Of a stretch of 64,000 nt of DNA, positions 33,170 to 43,616 are shown one piece after another. A program made the translations under genes and the position numbers. A model generated the notes under the pieces. It did no database searches, had not been told where the DNA came from, and saw only the letters and a list, made by a program, of their open reading frames with translations. Positions within the stretch are counted from its first letter, which is position 1, and the number at the start of each line of letters is the position of its first letter. Location: positions 620,001-684,000 of the forward strand of contig CP145415.1 of assembly GCA_036867785.1 (NCBI GenBank). Reading direction: 5' to 3'. Origin of the DNA: Plasmodiophora brassicae (Eukaryota; Endomyxa: Phytomyxea; Phytomyxea; Plasmodiophorida).

Positions 33170-34049
33170 ATGACAGCAGTGCGCCTGTACGAGGAGCGCG
33201 TGCCGATTCCCCTGCGTTGCCGTGTCGGGTGACGCCGTGCAACAGGTTCTCCTACTGGCGTAGCTCGTGCTCGTACCGCGTTCGTATCGCACTCGCGCTG
33301 AAATCGATCCCATACGGTAGGTCGAACGGTTCCGGTGTCGGGACAGATGTTGACCCCGGACAGAGTACGTCGCTGTGAACCTGGTCCAGGGATGCCAGAA
33401 CGATGAAACCGTTATGGACTCCCCCATGCACCAAGTCCCGGTCCTCCAGTACGTCGAATTCGAGGCAATTCGCTTGTCTCTCATCGCTGCCTGCAGGATT
33501 GATGACCGTAACTTGCATGAGTCCCTGGCCATCGTGGAATACCTGGAAGAGACCAGGCCGGCCCATCCACTACTGCCTACTGACCCTTGTACGACCCTAA
33601 TCTGTGCCAATGTCAGGCCATAGGTCTGACACCGTTTCAGACCTTCGATCCGTTGCACGTCGCCAGGCGCTGATGATTGTCGCCGATATCCAGCCGATTC
33701 AGAACTTGCGTGTGCTGAGAAAGCAAACCGGGGACGCGAAGGAATGGGCAACGTTCTGGATTGAAAACGGATTCCAAGGTACTGATTCACGTACCCATGT
33801 CGGGCGCTAATATTTGTGCCATGCCCAGCGCTGGAGAAGGAGGTGTCCAAGACAGCGGGCAAATACTGCATTGGGGATAACGTGACGATTGCTGATGTCT
33901 GTCTGATACCGCAAGTCTACAACGCTCGCCGTTTCTCGATCGATATGTCCAAGTACCCGACGTTACTTCGAGTTGCCACCGCCCTGGAAGGTCTTCCAGC
34001 GTTCGTGAAAGCGCACCCCGACAACCAACCCGATGCTATCAAAGAGTAA
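33170..34049 (+). CDS. Maleylacetoacetate isomerase (zeta-class GST)
   Basis: Six exons: 33170-33186, 33246-33316, 33364-33448, 33497-33588, 33641-33778 and 33829-34049; introns 59, 47, 48, 52 and 50 nt; 207 residues. The first exon codes only five full residues. The spliced protein shows the zeta-GST glutathione site (LFSYWRSSCSYRVRIALALK), the thioredoxin-fold end (PMHQVPVLQ/IDDRNLHESLAIVEYLEETRP) and the helical domain (ADIQPIQNLRVLR, CIGDNVTIADVCLIPQVYNA). It isomerises maleylacetoacetate to fumarylacetoacetate with glutathione, the penultimate step of tyrosine breakdown. The segment between VNLVQG and SPMHQVP is a little short for the family. Confidence 0.95.
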
Positions 34050-34095
34050 CCGACGCCTATGCAATGAATGTGGAGTTTTGTTCGTCGAATTGTTG

Positions 34096-37039
34096 CTAAG
34101 CGTTGAGATTGAAGCCACCGCCGACGAATCGGTTCTGCTGCTGGATGAACTGATGCTGCTGCCGCAGGAGCGGTTCGTTCGGCTCGAGATGCTCACCGCG
34201 CTGTGCCTCCTTGTCCAGCTGCAGGAACTTCTTCTGCTCGAGGTACTTCCGCTTGACGTCCTGGAGCTCACCAGTTATCCTGTCTATCTCGTAGCGGTAC
34301 TCGTTCGTCTGCGCCTGCAACATGTTCAGCTCGGCGGCCAGCGCCTTCATCTGCTTCGTCTTATTCTGGGGAGCACCCAGGCTCAATCGTCGTCCATCAT
34401 CTTATCCACAGCCGGATCTAACCTTTAGGGACTGCTGATAGGCACAAAGCTGTTCGGCGATCTCAGGTCCAGGCTGTCGGGCTAATATGTTCTTGAGCTC
34501 CATGTACAGCTTCTGGCTTTCTTCAATCATCAGGTCCTTCTCCACGACCTGCTCGGTCTTCACGATCAGGCGGCGCTGCAACGTCTGGATCTTCTGCAGC
34601 ATCTCGAAGGCCTTCGGGTCGCTGCCTTCGAGCTTCCGCCACCGGTGCACGTTCATCGGCGTCTCCAGCTCCTCAGACAGCGCAGCGACCTTCGTTCTCT
34701 CAGACAGGATCTCAATCTGCAAATGGTGGAGTTCGCTCTTCAGCGCCTCCGTATTGGCCAACTGGTTGCTCTTCAACGCCAGCTGGCGCTCCATGTCGGC
34801 CAGGTCTCGTTTCATCAGCTTGATGTCGTTCAAACGCTCATGGTACTGTATCTCGCCCTTGGCCAGTATGGATTCCTGGATCTTGACCTTCTCGTACAGC
34901 AACGCCAGCTCATCGTTGCGACGGATAAGTTGCGACCCGAGGACGTCCTGGTGGCCCCTCGTAAGTATCATACCAACCGAATGGACGCACGGTCATACCC
35001 TTTCAGCAACGACGTCATCGTAGACCTTCTTCTGCTGCCTTTGGGCTTGTTCCGCCTCCATCAGCGCGAACCGCAAGTTCTTAATCTCAATGTCCTGGCT
35101 CGCCAGGAGCTGATCCGAGCTCTCCATCAGCGCGTCCTTCTTCGCTTCCGTCTTCTTCTGCGTCTTCATTTCCTCCTTCAACCCTTTCACCTGGAAGTGC
35201 TGCTGGATCACGGCCTGGACATCCATTGTCGCCTCGTTACACCCATGGTATTATGGCTAACCTCCCGTCCATTACCTGTTCCTTTTGGCGGATCTCTTCC
35301 TTGAGCTGGTCGATCTGGTGCGTCATTATCTTGAACTTTCGTTTCATCTCGGAAACCTCATCCTGCAACTCGATCGACTGCTGCGAGAACTGGTTCCGGT
35401 CGGCACGGACCGCCTCGTACATGGCCTGCTGCGTCTTCAGTTTCGCCTTCTCCTCATTGATCTTCTTCTGCAGCTCCGTGTTCTCCATCTCCTTCTCCTT
35501 GATCATTTCTTGCGCCTGTGTATTGCTTTGTCACTACACGAAACTCTCCCGCGATACCTATCGACAATGGAGTGACCTGTTCGAATTTCTGCTGCCAGGT
35601 CAACGTTGCAATCGATGCCTTCTCTTGGCTCATCTCGAGCAGACTATTTTGCTTGCGTAGTTTCTCTTCGACGAGCTTGTGAGCCTTGATGTCTTGTTCC
35701 AGGTTCCTGTTTTCATGTCAGCGTGGAACGCTCCGCGGAACGATGACGATCAGACTACCGTTTCGTCTCCTTGAACGCCTTCGAAATCTCGACCGACGCC
35801 TTGTTCTTCTCCTTGGACTGCTGGAACCCAACGTTCAGTCGCTTAAAGGAAACCTGCAGTTCCTTGATCAGCTTTTCATCGGCGTCGGCGTGCCTCCGGA
35901 ACGTGTCCATCTCCTTCGACAGGTTCAGGAGCTCGCTCTTCAGCATGTCTCGCTGCGTGTCGCCCTCCTGGCATTCCAGCTGTTACTACACGCCCCTTGC
36001 ACCAAGACACACACATGCAGATGCGTACCGTTTTCTTCTCCATCAACTGGTCAAAGTCCTTCGCACCTTTGGCGAGTTTCTTCCGCAGCTGTTCGATCTC
36101 CTCCGACTTCTTGCGGATCAATTCCGACTTCGATTTGCTGTCGTCGGCCATGCCGTCCATCTCCTCCGTCGTCCTCTGCTGTTGCTTGATGTACCCTTCT
36201 ATACGCCGTTCGTACTCGTCGTTCTTCAAACGTAAGTCGTCGCCGGCTCGTCGGAAACGCTCCAGGTTGATCGTGTTGTCCTTGATCAACAACCGGAGCT
36301 GATCCGATTCGCCCTTGCTTCGATCCAGCTCGAAGGCCAGCTGCTGGATCTCCAGCTCGCGTTTATCATTCTGCTCCTTGATGCCGATCATCTCGTCCTG
36401 CAAGCGCTGCGCTCGGCGACTCTCTCGTTCGGCTTCATTGAGCGCCTTGCGGAGGTTCTCCTGGACGGTTTCCAGGGTCCCGGTCAATCCGGTCTTCACA
36501 TTGTGGAAGTCATCGACCTCCTTCTTCAGGGAGTCGATCTGGACGGATTGCGATTTGATCTGGTCGTTGAGCGCGGTAACCTCCGCCTGGAATTTCTCCT
36601 TCTCGGCGAGAAGGTCGTTGACGGCGTTCTCCTGGCCAATGCTGAGGCCCGCACCTTGATCGACTAGGCGGCTGAGGTTAGCGATCTCGACCTTCAGCTG
36701 CGCGGTCGTCTTCTTCGCGTTCTTCTCCTTCTCGTGCGCGGCGTCCACCATCTTCCACGCCTTGTCGATCTCCTTCTTCAGGAGCTGGATCGAGTTCTGA
36801 TCCTCCTGGCTGAGGCGCAGGGCGGCATGCACCTTCGACGCGTTCTGCAGGATCTCGGCGTTCAACGACCGGCACTTGTTGATCAGCATCTTCTCGTTCT
36901 CATGCGACTTCTTCAGCGCACTGTGCAACTTCTCGTACTCGTTGCGGAACGTCTTCAGCGAGTCATCAGCGGACAACTGCTCGAACACCTTCTTGAAATC
37001 GCGTTCCATCGCCTCAAACGTGTTCGCCTGTGTCGACAT
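34096..37039 (-). CDS. CFAP58: Cilia- and flagella-associated protein 58
   Basis: Seven exons on the minus strand: 37039-36029, 35979-35759, 35706-35577, 35515-35276, 35232-34999, 34947-34423 and 34365-34096; introns 49, 52, 61, 43, 51 and 57 nt. The product is 876 residues, matching the length of CFAP58 in animals. It is coiled coil throughout, with family-specific phrases: FEAMERDFKKVFEQL, EYEKLHSALKKSHENEKMLI, LSQEDQNSIQLLKKEIDKAW, LVDQGAGLSIGQENAVNDLL, DVLGSQLIRRNDELALLYEK and the tail KTKQMKALAAELNMLQAQ. CFAP58 is needed for motile cilia and sperm flagella, so the organism makes flagella at some stage. The stop lies 46 bp from the isomerase stop, a convergent pair. Confidence 0.95.
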
Positions 37040-38212
37040 GGCGAGATCGGCATCATTGACTCCACCCGCATCTGTTGCCGTCGGCAGTGACTAAACCAGT
37101 ACACACTGTGAGCCGAATTACGTTATGCAAGATGGTGCACTTACGTCCGCCATTGCAGGTCCTGCAGGCGCCGACAGCGCCGACCGCGACTAATGGCGTT
37201 CGACGAATCGTGGTACTTGTGATCGATCCGATCATAGTAGCGTACGGCATGGCACGTCTGCACGAGCAACCTTGCTGTCACATCATAGTTGAAATGTCGC
37301 CTCCTTTGTGCCGCGTTCGAGGACCTTGACGACCACCTGGAACAGAAACAGACGAATCGAATGAGGCCGATGGACGGTGTTCACGAACGATCAGCTATAA
37401 AGGTATCCTTTTCGCCAGACTTGCTCGATGACATGTTTGACGCATGGACGGCATGGTGCACGCCGTGCTCTTGCTGGTTCTTTTGCAGATTGGTCGTTGG
37501 TACTGGTCGACGACACACACAGCATCGAGGGTGACCAGCAGCCGAAAGTGTGGATGGATGATATCGATCAGGCAGTCCAAAGTGTCCGGCAAATACTAGG
37601 GGTCACGCTTGCGCCTCTGGGGAGGTGGACGAATGGCCCGTAGCACAAGGTTGTGTCGCCAATGCTCGACGAGTGCCACAAGTACTCGATCGAATATCGA
37701 TACAGGTACAATGTGAACAAGTGCGTCCTGAGCGTGCCGAAGCACCACCCAGCGTCAGGGTCGGTAGCGGTGGCAGCGCCGGGTGCTTCGGCACGCTCAG
37801 GACGCACTTGTTCACATTGTACCTGTAGCGATATTCGATCGAGTACTTGTGGCACTCGTCGAGCACAAAACCTTGTGCTACGGGCCATTCGTCCACCTCC
37901 CCAGCTCAGGTCAAATGGCTGAGCGGTGGCTGAGCTGAGTGTATTTTTTCTAGTAGAAGAGATTGTCGCCCGCATTGTGGCGCATGGAAGCTCCCCTACG
38001 AGGGTCTGTGTTGCTGCAGACGTTACCAGCAAGTATCACTGCCCTTCAGTCGGGTCGACTCTCAGCCCAGTCGCCGCTCAGTTCGGCGCTCGGTGTTGCC
38101 CGCCAACCGCAGGAGCTATTTTTACACATGGTCAACGCAACCGCCAGTCGTCTGCTGCTAAATTTGGGCCACCGGCCACGTCGGCACGGCTGCCGTACTG
38201 GCGCGCGTGTCG
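37040..38212. other. Gene-poor region with a large hairpin repeat
   Basis: No frame in this 1.2-kb stretch has a recognisable domain. Short frames around 37289-37534 and 37568-38032 are broken. The main content is the inverted duplication at 37617-37904. Confidence 0.55.
37617..37904. repeat. Near-perfect snap-back inverted duplication, 125-bp arms
   Basis: Left arm 37617-37746 and right arm 37782-37904 (inverted) with a 35-nt loop. The arms agree except for about nine extra bases in the left arm (near 37655) and a handful of substitutions. Transcription in either direction would give a long hairpin. The arms carry an open frame (DEWPVAQGFVLDECHKYSIE in the right arm) as if copied from a gene, but no complete gene is present. 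Confidence 0.9.
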
Positions 38213-39745
38213 ATGCTGGCGTCGACGAACCGTTCAACTTCTGCTGCAGGCAACCTGCTGCTCTGCACTGGCCTACTGGCCCTGTTCAGCGGGTTTGTCC
38301 TCGGCTGTTTCTGGTTAGGTCAACCGCAATGGTTCCGCTCGGACCCACCTGGTCCGATCCCTCGACCTGCCCCGCTTCACGGACCTGTACAGGCGCCGAG
38401 ACGCGTCACAAGGCAGCGCTGGGCTACGCTTGCCAAATCTGCTGTCACAGGCGGTCTCGTTGCAGGCATCGTCCTCTCTCTTCCAAGGGCATTCGAGGTC
38501 AACTCTCGGCCGCCACCACGACCATTACTTGCAAATCCAGCCTTACGACTTGCAGCAGCTACTGCTAGTGCTATCGGGATCGGAGCATGCCTGCTTCGTC
38601 GCAGGGCAGATGCGATTCCGGCGATTCCGTCTTCCGCACGGCCGTCGCCGCTCTTCGATGAAAGGAATTCAACGGCGCCAGAACCGCAGGCTCTGCCTCC
38701 GGTCCCTTACACAGGTAATGTGAGCGACGGTGCCGGCAACTTCAGCAACGATACGTCGTCGGATCGCCCCGCGATTAGAGGGCGTGATAGTCCTTATTAT
38801 ATGTCGGCTCCTGCTGCGATGGCGCGGTCCATGTCGAAGCCAGACCTGCCATCGGTTTTCGACCGGGAGATCCGCGATCGGAGGTCATCCTCGCCGGCCG
38901 GCTCGCTGCACAGTCCAGACGAGTTTTCCACGCGACCTGCATCTCCAGGAAGGGCCGGGCGCAATGCCAACACCAAGAGGGCGGTGCCGTATGCCAGAAC
39001 CAAGCGGAGGGTAGCCGATGCCGGACCCATCTGGGCGGTACCCAATGCCGAAACCAACCCGTCGGCCGTGTCCCAATCCCCCAGTCCACCCGCGCATCGT
39101 GTCTTACGACGTCGGGATGCGTCGTTGTTGTATGCTCCTGTTGCGCGTCACTCGAAAGCTTCTGTTCGGCGGACAATCCAAAGTCTGCTTGAACAGAGCA
39201 CGGAAGAGTCGCCATCGGAGTGTCCTCTTGCGTTGGAAATAGAATCGCCTCCTGGGACGCCATCACCACTTGCTCTACCGCCGGCAGCATTGGACACCGG
39301 CGTCCACCCAGGGTCTCCCGCTGATCAATGCATTACGCCAACAGATTCACGCTGCATCGAAAGCCCACCCAGTCAAAGGTATCAGGTGACCCCAGCATCC
39401 CAGCTGCCCAGTCATAGCAAGGATCCGAGGCGGCGTCGGCAACCTTATGCGACGTCTTGTCCCAAACGCAAACGGGACCCTTCCACAGGGAATCGTCAGT
39501 CACTGTCACACGTACATGACCTGGGTCCGTCGGCACCATCCCGGCATTCGCCACCTGGCTCGTCGACGCCCGTGTCCCCTGCGACCCGCGTCCCACTCCC
39601 TCCAGGGGCGTCATCACCGTTTAGCACGCCGGCCGCGTTCTCACGTCGCCGATCGCCTGCTACGGGCACAGCAGAACGCGTGTATCACGCGTTCACCAAA
39701 CGTTACGACGCAATGCGGTTCTTGTCTGACTTCCTGCAGATGTGA
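38213..39745 (+). CDS. Membrane protein with long Ser/Pro-rich tail, unknown
   Basis: Intronless as read, 510 residues from the ATG at 38213. Residues 10-36 (NLLLCTGLLALFSGFVLGCF) are a clear membrane helix; two weaker hydrophobic helices follow near residues 70-95 (AKSAVTGGLVAGIVLSLP) and 110-130. The rest is low complexity, rich in Ser, Pro and Arg, with many SP/TP dipeptides, and ends in a short possibly folded element (RVYHAFTKRYDAMRFLSDFL). That layout is seen in poorly conserved nuclear-envelope or ER scaffold proteins, but I cannot assign it. Weak intron-like signals exist inside, so the model may be imperfect. Confidence 0.5.
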   Translation: MLASTNRSTSAAGNLLLCTGLLALFSGFVLGCFWLGQPQWFRSDPPGPIPRPAPLHGPVQAPRRVTRQRWATLAKSAVTGGLVAGIVLSLPRAFEVNSRPPPRPLLANPALRLAAATASAIGIGACLLRRRADAIPAIPSSARPSPLFDERNSTAPEPQALPPVPYTGNVSDGAGNFSNDTSSDRPAIRGRDSPYYMSAPAAMARSMSKPDLPSVFDREIRDRRSSSPAGSLHSPDEFSTRPASPGRAGRNANTKRAVPYARTKRRVADAGPIWAVPNAETNPSAVSQSPSPPAHRVLRRRDASLLYAPVARHSKASVRRTIQSLLEQSTEESPSECPLALEIESPPGTPSPLALPPAALDTGVHPGSPADQCITPTDSRCIESPPSQRYQVTPASQLPSHSKDPRRRRQPYATSCPKRKRDPSTGNRQSLSHVHDLGPSAPSRHSPPGSSTPVSPATRVPLPPGASSPFSTPAAFSRRRSPATGTAERVYHAFTKRYDAMRFLSDFLQM

Positions 39746-40325
39746 ACACCTGCCTTGTGCAGTGCTCCCCATCCATGAGATCTGGCTGCACGCAAGAGAA
39801 TGGTGCCATGCAAGGAACGTACTGAGTGTTGCAAATAAATGTGTGAAATTATGGTTCATGCAATTGAGCTGCAGCAAACCCTGTGCCGAGGTCTGTAGTA
39901 CAGCGACGAGGTGCCCTGGGATGTTTGCCAGTGCACGAACTCCCACCCCATTTGAAATCGAGAGCAATTCAAAAGCTGCTCTGCAGCGCGCGCGCGTACA
40001 CGGGCGCCGGCGGGCCAGGTGTGCCGGGAAGGTGCCAACACGTACAGCATGGCACGGCTGTACGAATTGGAATAGCCTGTTGCAGGGGTTGTGTAACGAA
40101 CCCGGCGAACCCAAGAAACGATTGTACTGGTTCTGGTCAATCCTCTTCCATTGAACGAAGCTGCGCTCGCGTTGAAAACCAGTCTGCGCATAGTAGTCTG
40201 TCAAAGATCGCCGATATGTTCGACGGCCTGGCGAGTGGTGTGGATATAAGACGGCCGGTCAATGGCGAAGACCGGCAAACGTTGTGGCAAGCGCGCGTCG
40301 AGCAAGATATCGCTTGTTCATCTGA
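39746..40325. other. Intergenic, no gene supported
   Basis: Short frames on both strands without domains. A CG-alternating run lies near 39985. Nothing further seen. Confidence 0.5.
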
Positions 40326-41097
40326 TGCAGCGAGCGCTTGGCGTTGCAATGGAAAAAGACCCGAACATCCGGGTATCAGACAAGCGGTTGATGAAGACCC
40401 TTACCTGCCGAGTTCGTACGGTACGCTCGCCGAGATGTTGCATGCGCGGCTCTGTATGACTACTTCATGCAGTTTAGAGAGTGCACCATTCCGATTGCGT
40501 CAGGGATCGTAATCTCCGGTTTACGCATCGATATCGTGATTGGATCGAACGGCAAGCGGCTTGCTTTCTAGCGGCCCTTCTGGAGCTGCGGGCGTCTGCG
40601 TAGACGATATTCCTTTTCCGGGCCTACGTCTAGGATTTCACATGGGCATCATTGGCATAGAAGCTCCTTCCTGTTGCCGTTCTTGCGCTTCGTCATGAGA
40701 GCCGGATGCTACCTTCGGTTGAAGGCAATCGCGAGGATGCCGTTTGGAAGAATATTTGGCACTTGCTTGACGTAATACTCGTCAGGAAGGCACTCGACAT
40801 TATTGACGTCTGTAAGCATGAATATCGTCTACGCGGACGCCCACAGCTCCAGATGGACCTGTAGAAAGCAAGCCGTTTGCCGTTCGATCCACTCACGATG
40901 TCAACGGGTAAACCGGAGATAACAATCTCTGGCGCTATTGGAATGATGCACTCGCTAGACCGCATGACATAATCATACAGAGCCACATGCGTGCGCGCGT
41001 ACCGTACGAACTCGGCAGACAAGCGTTTCTTCAACCACTTGTCTGATACCGGATGTTCGGGTCTTTTCCCAATGCAACGCCAAGAGCTCGCTGCACG
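40326..41097. repeat. Inverted duplication of a gene segment, about 280-bp arms
   Basis: Left arm about 40326-40612, right arm about 40820-41097 in reverse orientation, spacer about 207 bp. Identity is high (I estimate 80-85 percent by eye). The right arm is the open copy and is part of the minus-strand gene 40693-41409; the left arm has frame breaks and is the decayed copy. Confidence 0.85.
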
Positions 41098-41409
41098 AAA
41101 CTCTGCACAGTTGAACTACTTACCGGCAGCGACGATGCAGGGCTCGACGCCTCAGAGATGACCTAACCGGTGGATCGCGTGTGCGGGCAATCGCTGCGGT
41201 AGTAAGCACAGTAGCGCCTTGTAAAAACGCGACATCGAATCCCCAAGCGCTAGCAAAGCGCTGTCGTTGCCCGGTGGGCCCGTAAGGTCGACAGCGATAC
41301 CGGCAGTGATGCTACATCTGGCCGAGAACTGGTCGGCACGGGCGATGGATTTACGTACGCCAGCACTGTCGTCGGCTGGTGTGACCGTGACCGGTTGCGA
41401 CGATGGCAT
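40693..41409 (-). CDS. Orphan protein, parent of the inverted duplicate
   Basis: Two exons on the minus strand, 41409-41163 and 41102-40693, with a 60-nt intron; 218 residues; ATG at 41409. No domain recognised. The C-terminal exon encodes KKRLSAEFVRYARTHVALYD and a hydrophobic patch (CIIPIAPEIVISGLPVDIV), which is mirrored by the decayed copy in the left arm of the inverted repeat. The region 41410-41904 upstream on the same strand is open in one frame and may hold another exon. A further splice site just after LAFY is possible. Coding status rests on the intact frame in one arm versus a broken frame in the other. Confidence 0.4.
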
Positions 41410-42447
41410 GCAAGCAATGCGAGAGCTGGGGTATCATGGTCGTCAGATCAAGGACTGGAAGATACATATACCGCACCACGCTGTTGCTGATCCATCGCAT
41501 TGGGCCTTGGCACGTTCTCCAGAAAATTATGCATTGAAGTTTGCTGGCCGCCGATCGGCCCTGGCCACAGCGCCCTCGATCGGTTGCGCCCAGCGCCTAG
41601 ACGCGCTCCTACACAACGACACACCAGAATCAGCTCTGCGGACCAAGGTCAAGGCGTCGTCGCATGCAAACTTCATAAGACGCTTGTATCGAAAAATGGG
41701 CCTTTTGTCACGGAGTCCGAGTGTCCGAGTCAAAGCTCTGGCTGGGCGACCGGTCCACGGCTTCACACACACCGCGACGAGCGCGACTGCCGGCGCATCT
41801 CCGTGTCGGGTGACGTTGCTGTCCGAGCCCATGTCGGAGGACCTGTCGTCGGACTCGTAGGGCTGTCCCGGACTGCATTGCTGGTCGGTTGCTGACGTCT
41901 GCACGCAGAGAGGACGATGAACTCAATGGCGTTAGTTAGTGAGCTGCTGCTCGCAGATTCTGGGTCGTGACTCGATATTGTAGATTTCTATGGAGGCCGG
42001 GTCCGACGGCGATGACGTGGACGATGGTATTATTCGACAATCTGCTGTCTGATATGTCCAATAGTGATACTCTGTTTATAGTGGATGATCTCTGGTGTTC
42101 TGTGAGCTCGCGCAGGGTAATGCCACGTCACAGCCAGCGTGCCCACCATTTACGTTTCGGTGTCTATGCAGCCAATGCAGTCGATCCTCTCGTCAACATC
42201 GATGTCGTCCTCGATGCCATATTCGTTCAACCAGCGAACGTCCGAGCCCCCAAGTATCAACGGGTACCGGCAGCTGTCATATTGGACGATTCAACAGAAC
42301 GCAAGCGAAAGGCCTGGCGTTAGCGCGCATGTCCATAATCATGACCAATTTGTGCCATCGGCAACGTCGCCTTCTCCGTCTCGACAAGCAATTCTGGCGT
42401 CCCCGTTATACATTCCAACGGGGCCGTCCGGAACCACCATTACTGCC
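41410..42447. other. Weakly coding or intergenic stretch
   Basis: Open frames occur on the plus strand (41267-41860) and minus strand (41904-41527) but neither has a recognised domain; the minus frame could belong to the orphan gene downstream. The part 42166-42447 is open in frame with the next gene and reads as low-complexity Ser/Gln/Pro, so it may be its N-terminus. Confidence 0.4.
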
Positions 42448-43461
42448 ATGGCTTTGTCACCACCCAGGGATAAGAGGAAGCGTGATGAAGTGGAAGTGGC
42501 GCGTGCAAGCCCTGCTCTTATCGACGCTTATATCAAGGCTAGCGCCAAGATGAAGAAGCGGTATCTTACTCAACGCTACACGTACTACATCAACAAGAAA
42601 CGCGTCGGAGAAATGCTGAAGAAGCGGTTCGGGCGGCCGAGGCCGAAAGGAACTGGCGATCCGAACGCCGTCCAGTTCCTTATGACGATCGAGGCGGCGT
42701 ATGCTCTGAGGCAGTTGCTCAGGATTGAACGGTGCTATCAGGATGAGCTTCTGCAACCGCTGCCGAACCGTATCGCGCAAGTCGTCAAGATACGGTTGTT
42801 CAGCATGCGTCGTGCTTGGATGTTCCTCAACGAAGTCGCATTCCGCTGCCTGACCAACGACGAACACGCGTTCATGGTTCCTGTCGGGATCTGCGAGTTC
42901 GAATTCGACGGGACGAAAGCGGCAATTGAAAAGTTTACCTGCGGCAAGTACTCGAGACTTCCTGGTCCACACCAGCCAAGCTGGAGTGATCCCGAGGTAC
43001 AACGGCGTGTTCCTAGGAAGTGCTGTTCTGATTGGACATGTCCTCCAGCCGAAGTTCTATTCCTTAAATGGCTCTGGACGATCCAGCGATGTCACGTTCA
43101 CTTTACGTAAAGGAGAGCAGGTATTCGTGCTCGAAGACCGTTATGAGCACTCCTTTTACGGGGTAGAAGATCACAAGTGAGTGCACATTGTCCCCGCCGA
43201 TATGCCATATTGTGATCTCACAATGCTCGTAGGATGTGCTATTGGTACTTGGTTTTCGTTGCTGATGATGAGCATCACGGTCTGCAGCTGCGTGTCGACG
43301 ACGATAGCTGGCTGCCGGTTCGGGCTCGTGTCGGGTGGGTGCCATCAAAGTGCATAGACGTCACCCACCCCGTCACGATGCAGTACTCGGTCAACACGCT
43401 TAAATTCAGGTTAGAATCTCCCAAGCTCAGAGTCAGTCAGAATGGCGCATGTGTCTACTAA
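42448..43461 (+). CDS. Orphan nuclear-type protein with basic N-terminus
   Basis: Three exons as modelled, 42448-42943, 42981-43176 and 43233-43461; introns 37 and 56 nt; 306 residues. The N-terminus (MALSPPRDKRKRDEVEV) looks like a nuclear localisation signal, and upstream in-frame low-complexity sequence from about 42166 may also be coding. The first half is basic and helical (KMKKRYLTQRYTYYINKKR); the second half is beta-rich (YNGVFLGSAVLIGHVLQPKF, GEQVFVLEDRYEHSFYGVED). Intron 1 would need a GC..AG boundary with a strong 'gcaagt' donor, since no GT site restores the frame. No family recognised. Confidence 0.5.
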
Positions 43462-43616
43462 AGGCTACCTATAGAGAATAAGTGGCTCTTGGTTCAGTTT
43501 CCGCTGAGCGTTAGATCGTGAAGTGGCTGCGCTGTGATGGCGAGGCCGTCTTTCAGTGAAGGGCACGACGGACGTAGTCGTCGTCGATCTCTCATTCCGG
43601 TTGCCACGAACCGACC

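Noticed and set aside
34645-35304. Plus-strand Leu/Arg-rich frames opposite CFAP58
   Set aside because: Antisense of coiled-coil coding sequence; CFAP58 exons account for the region.
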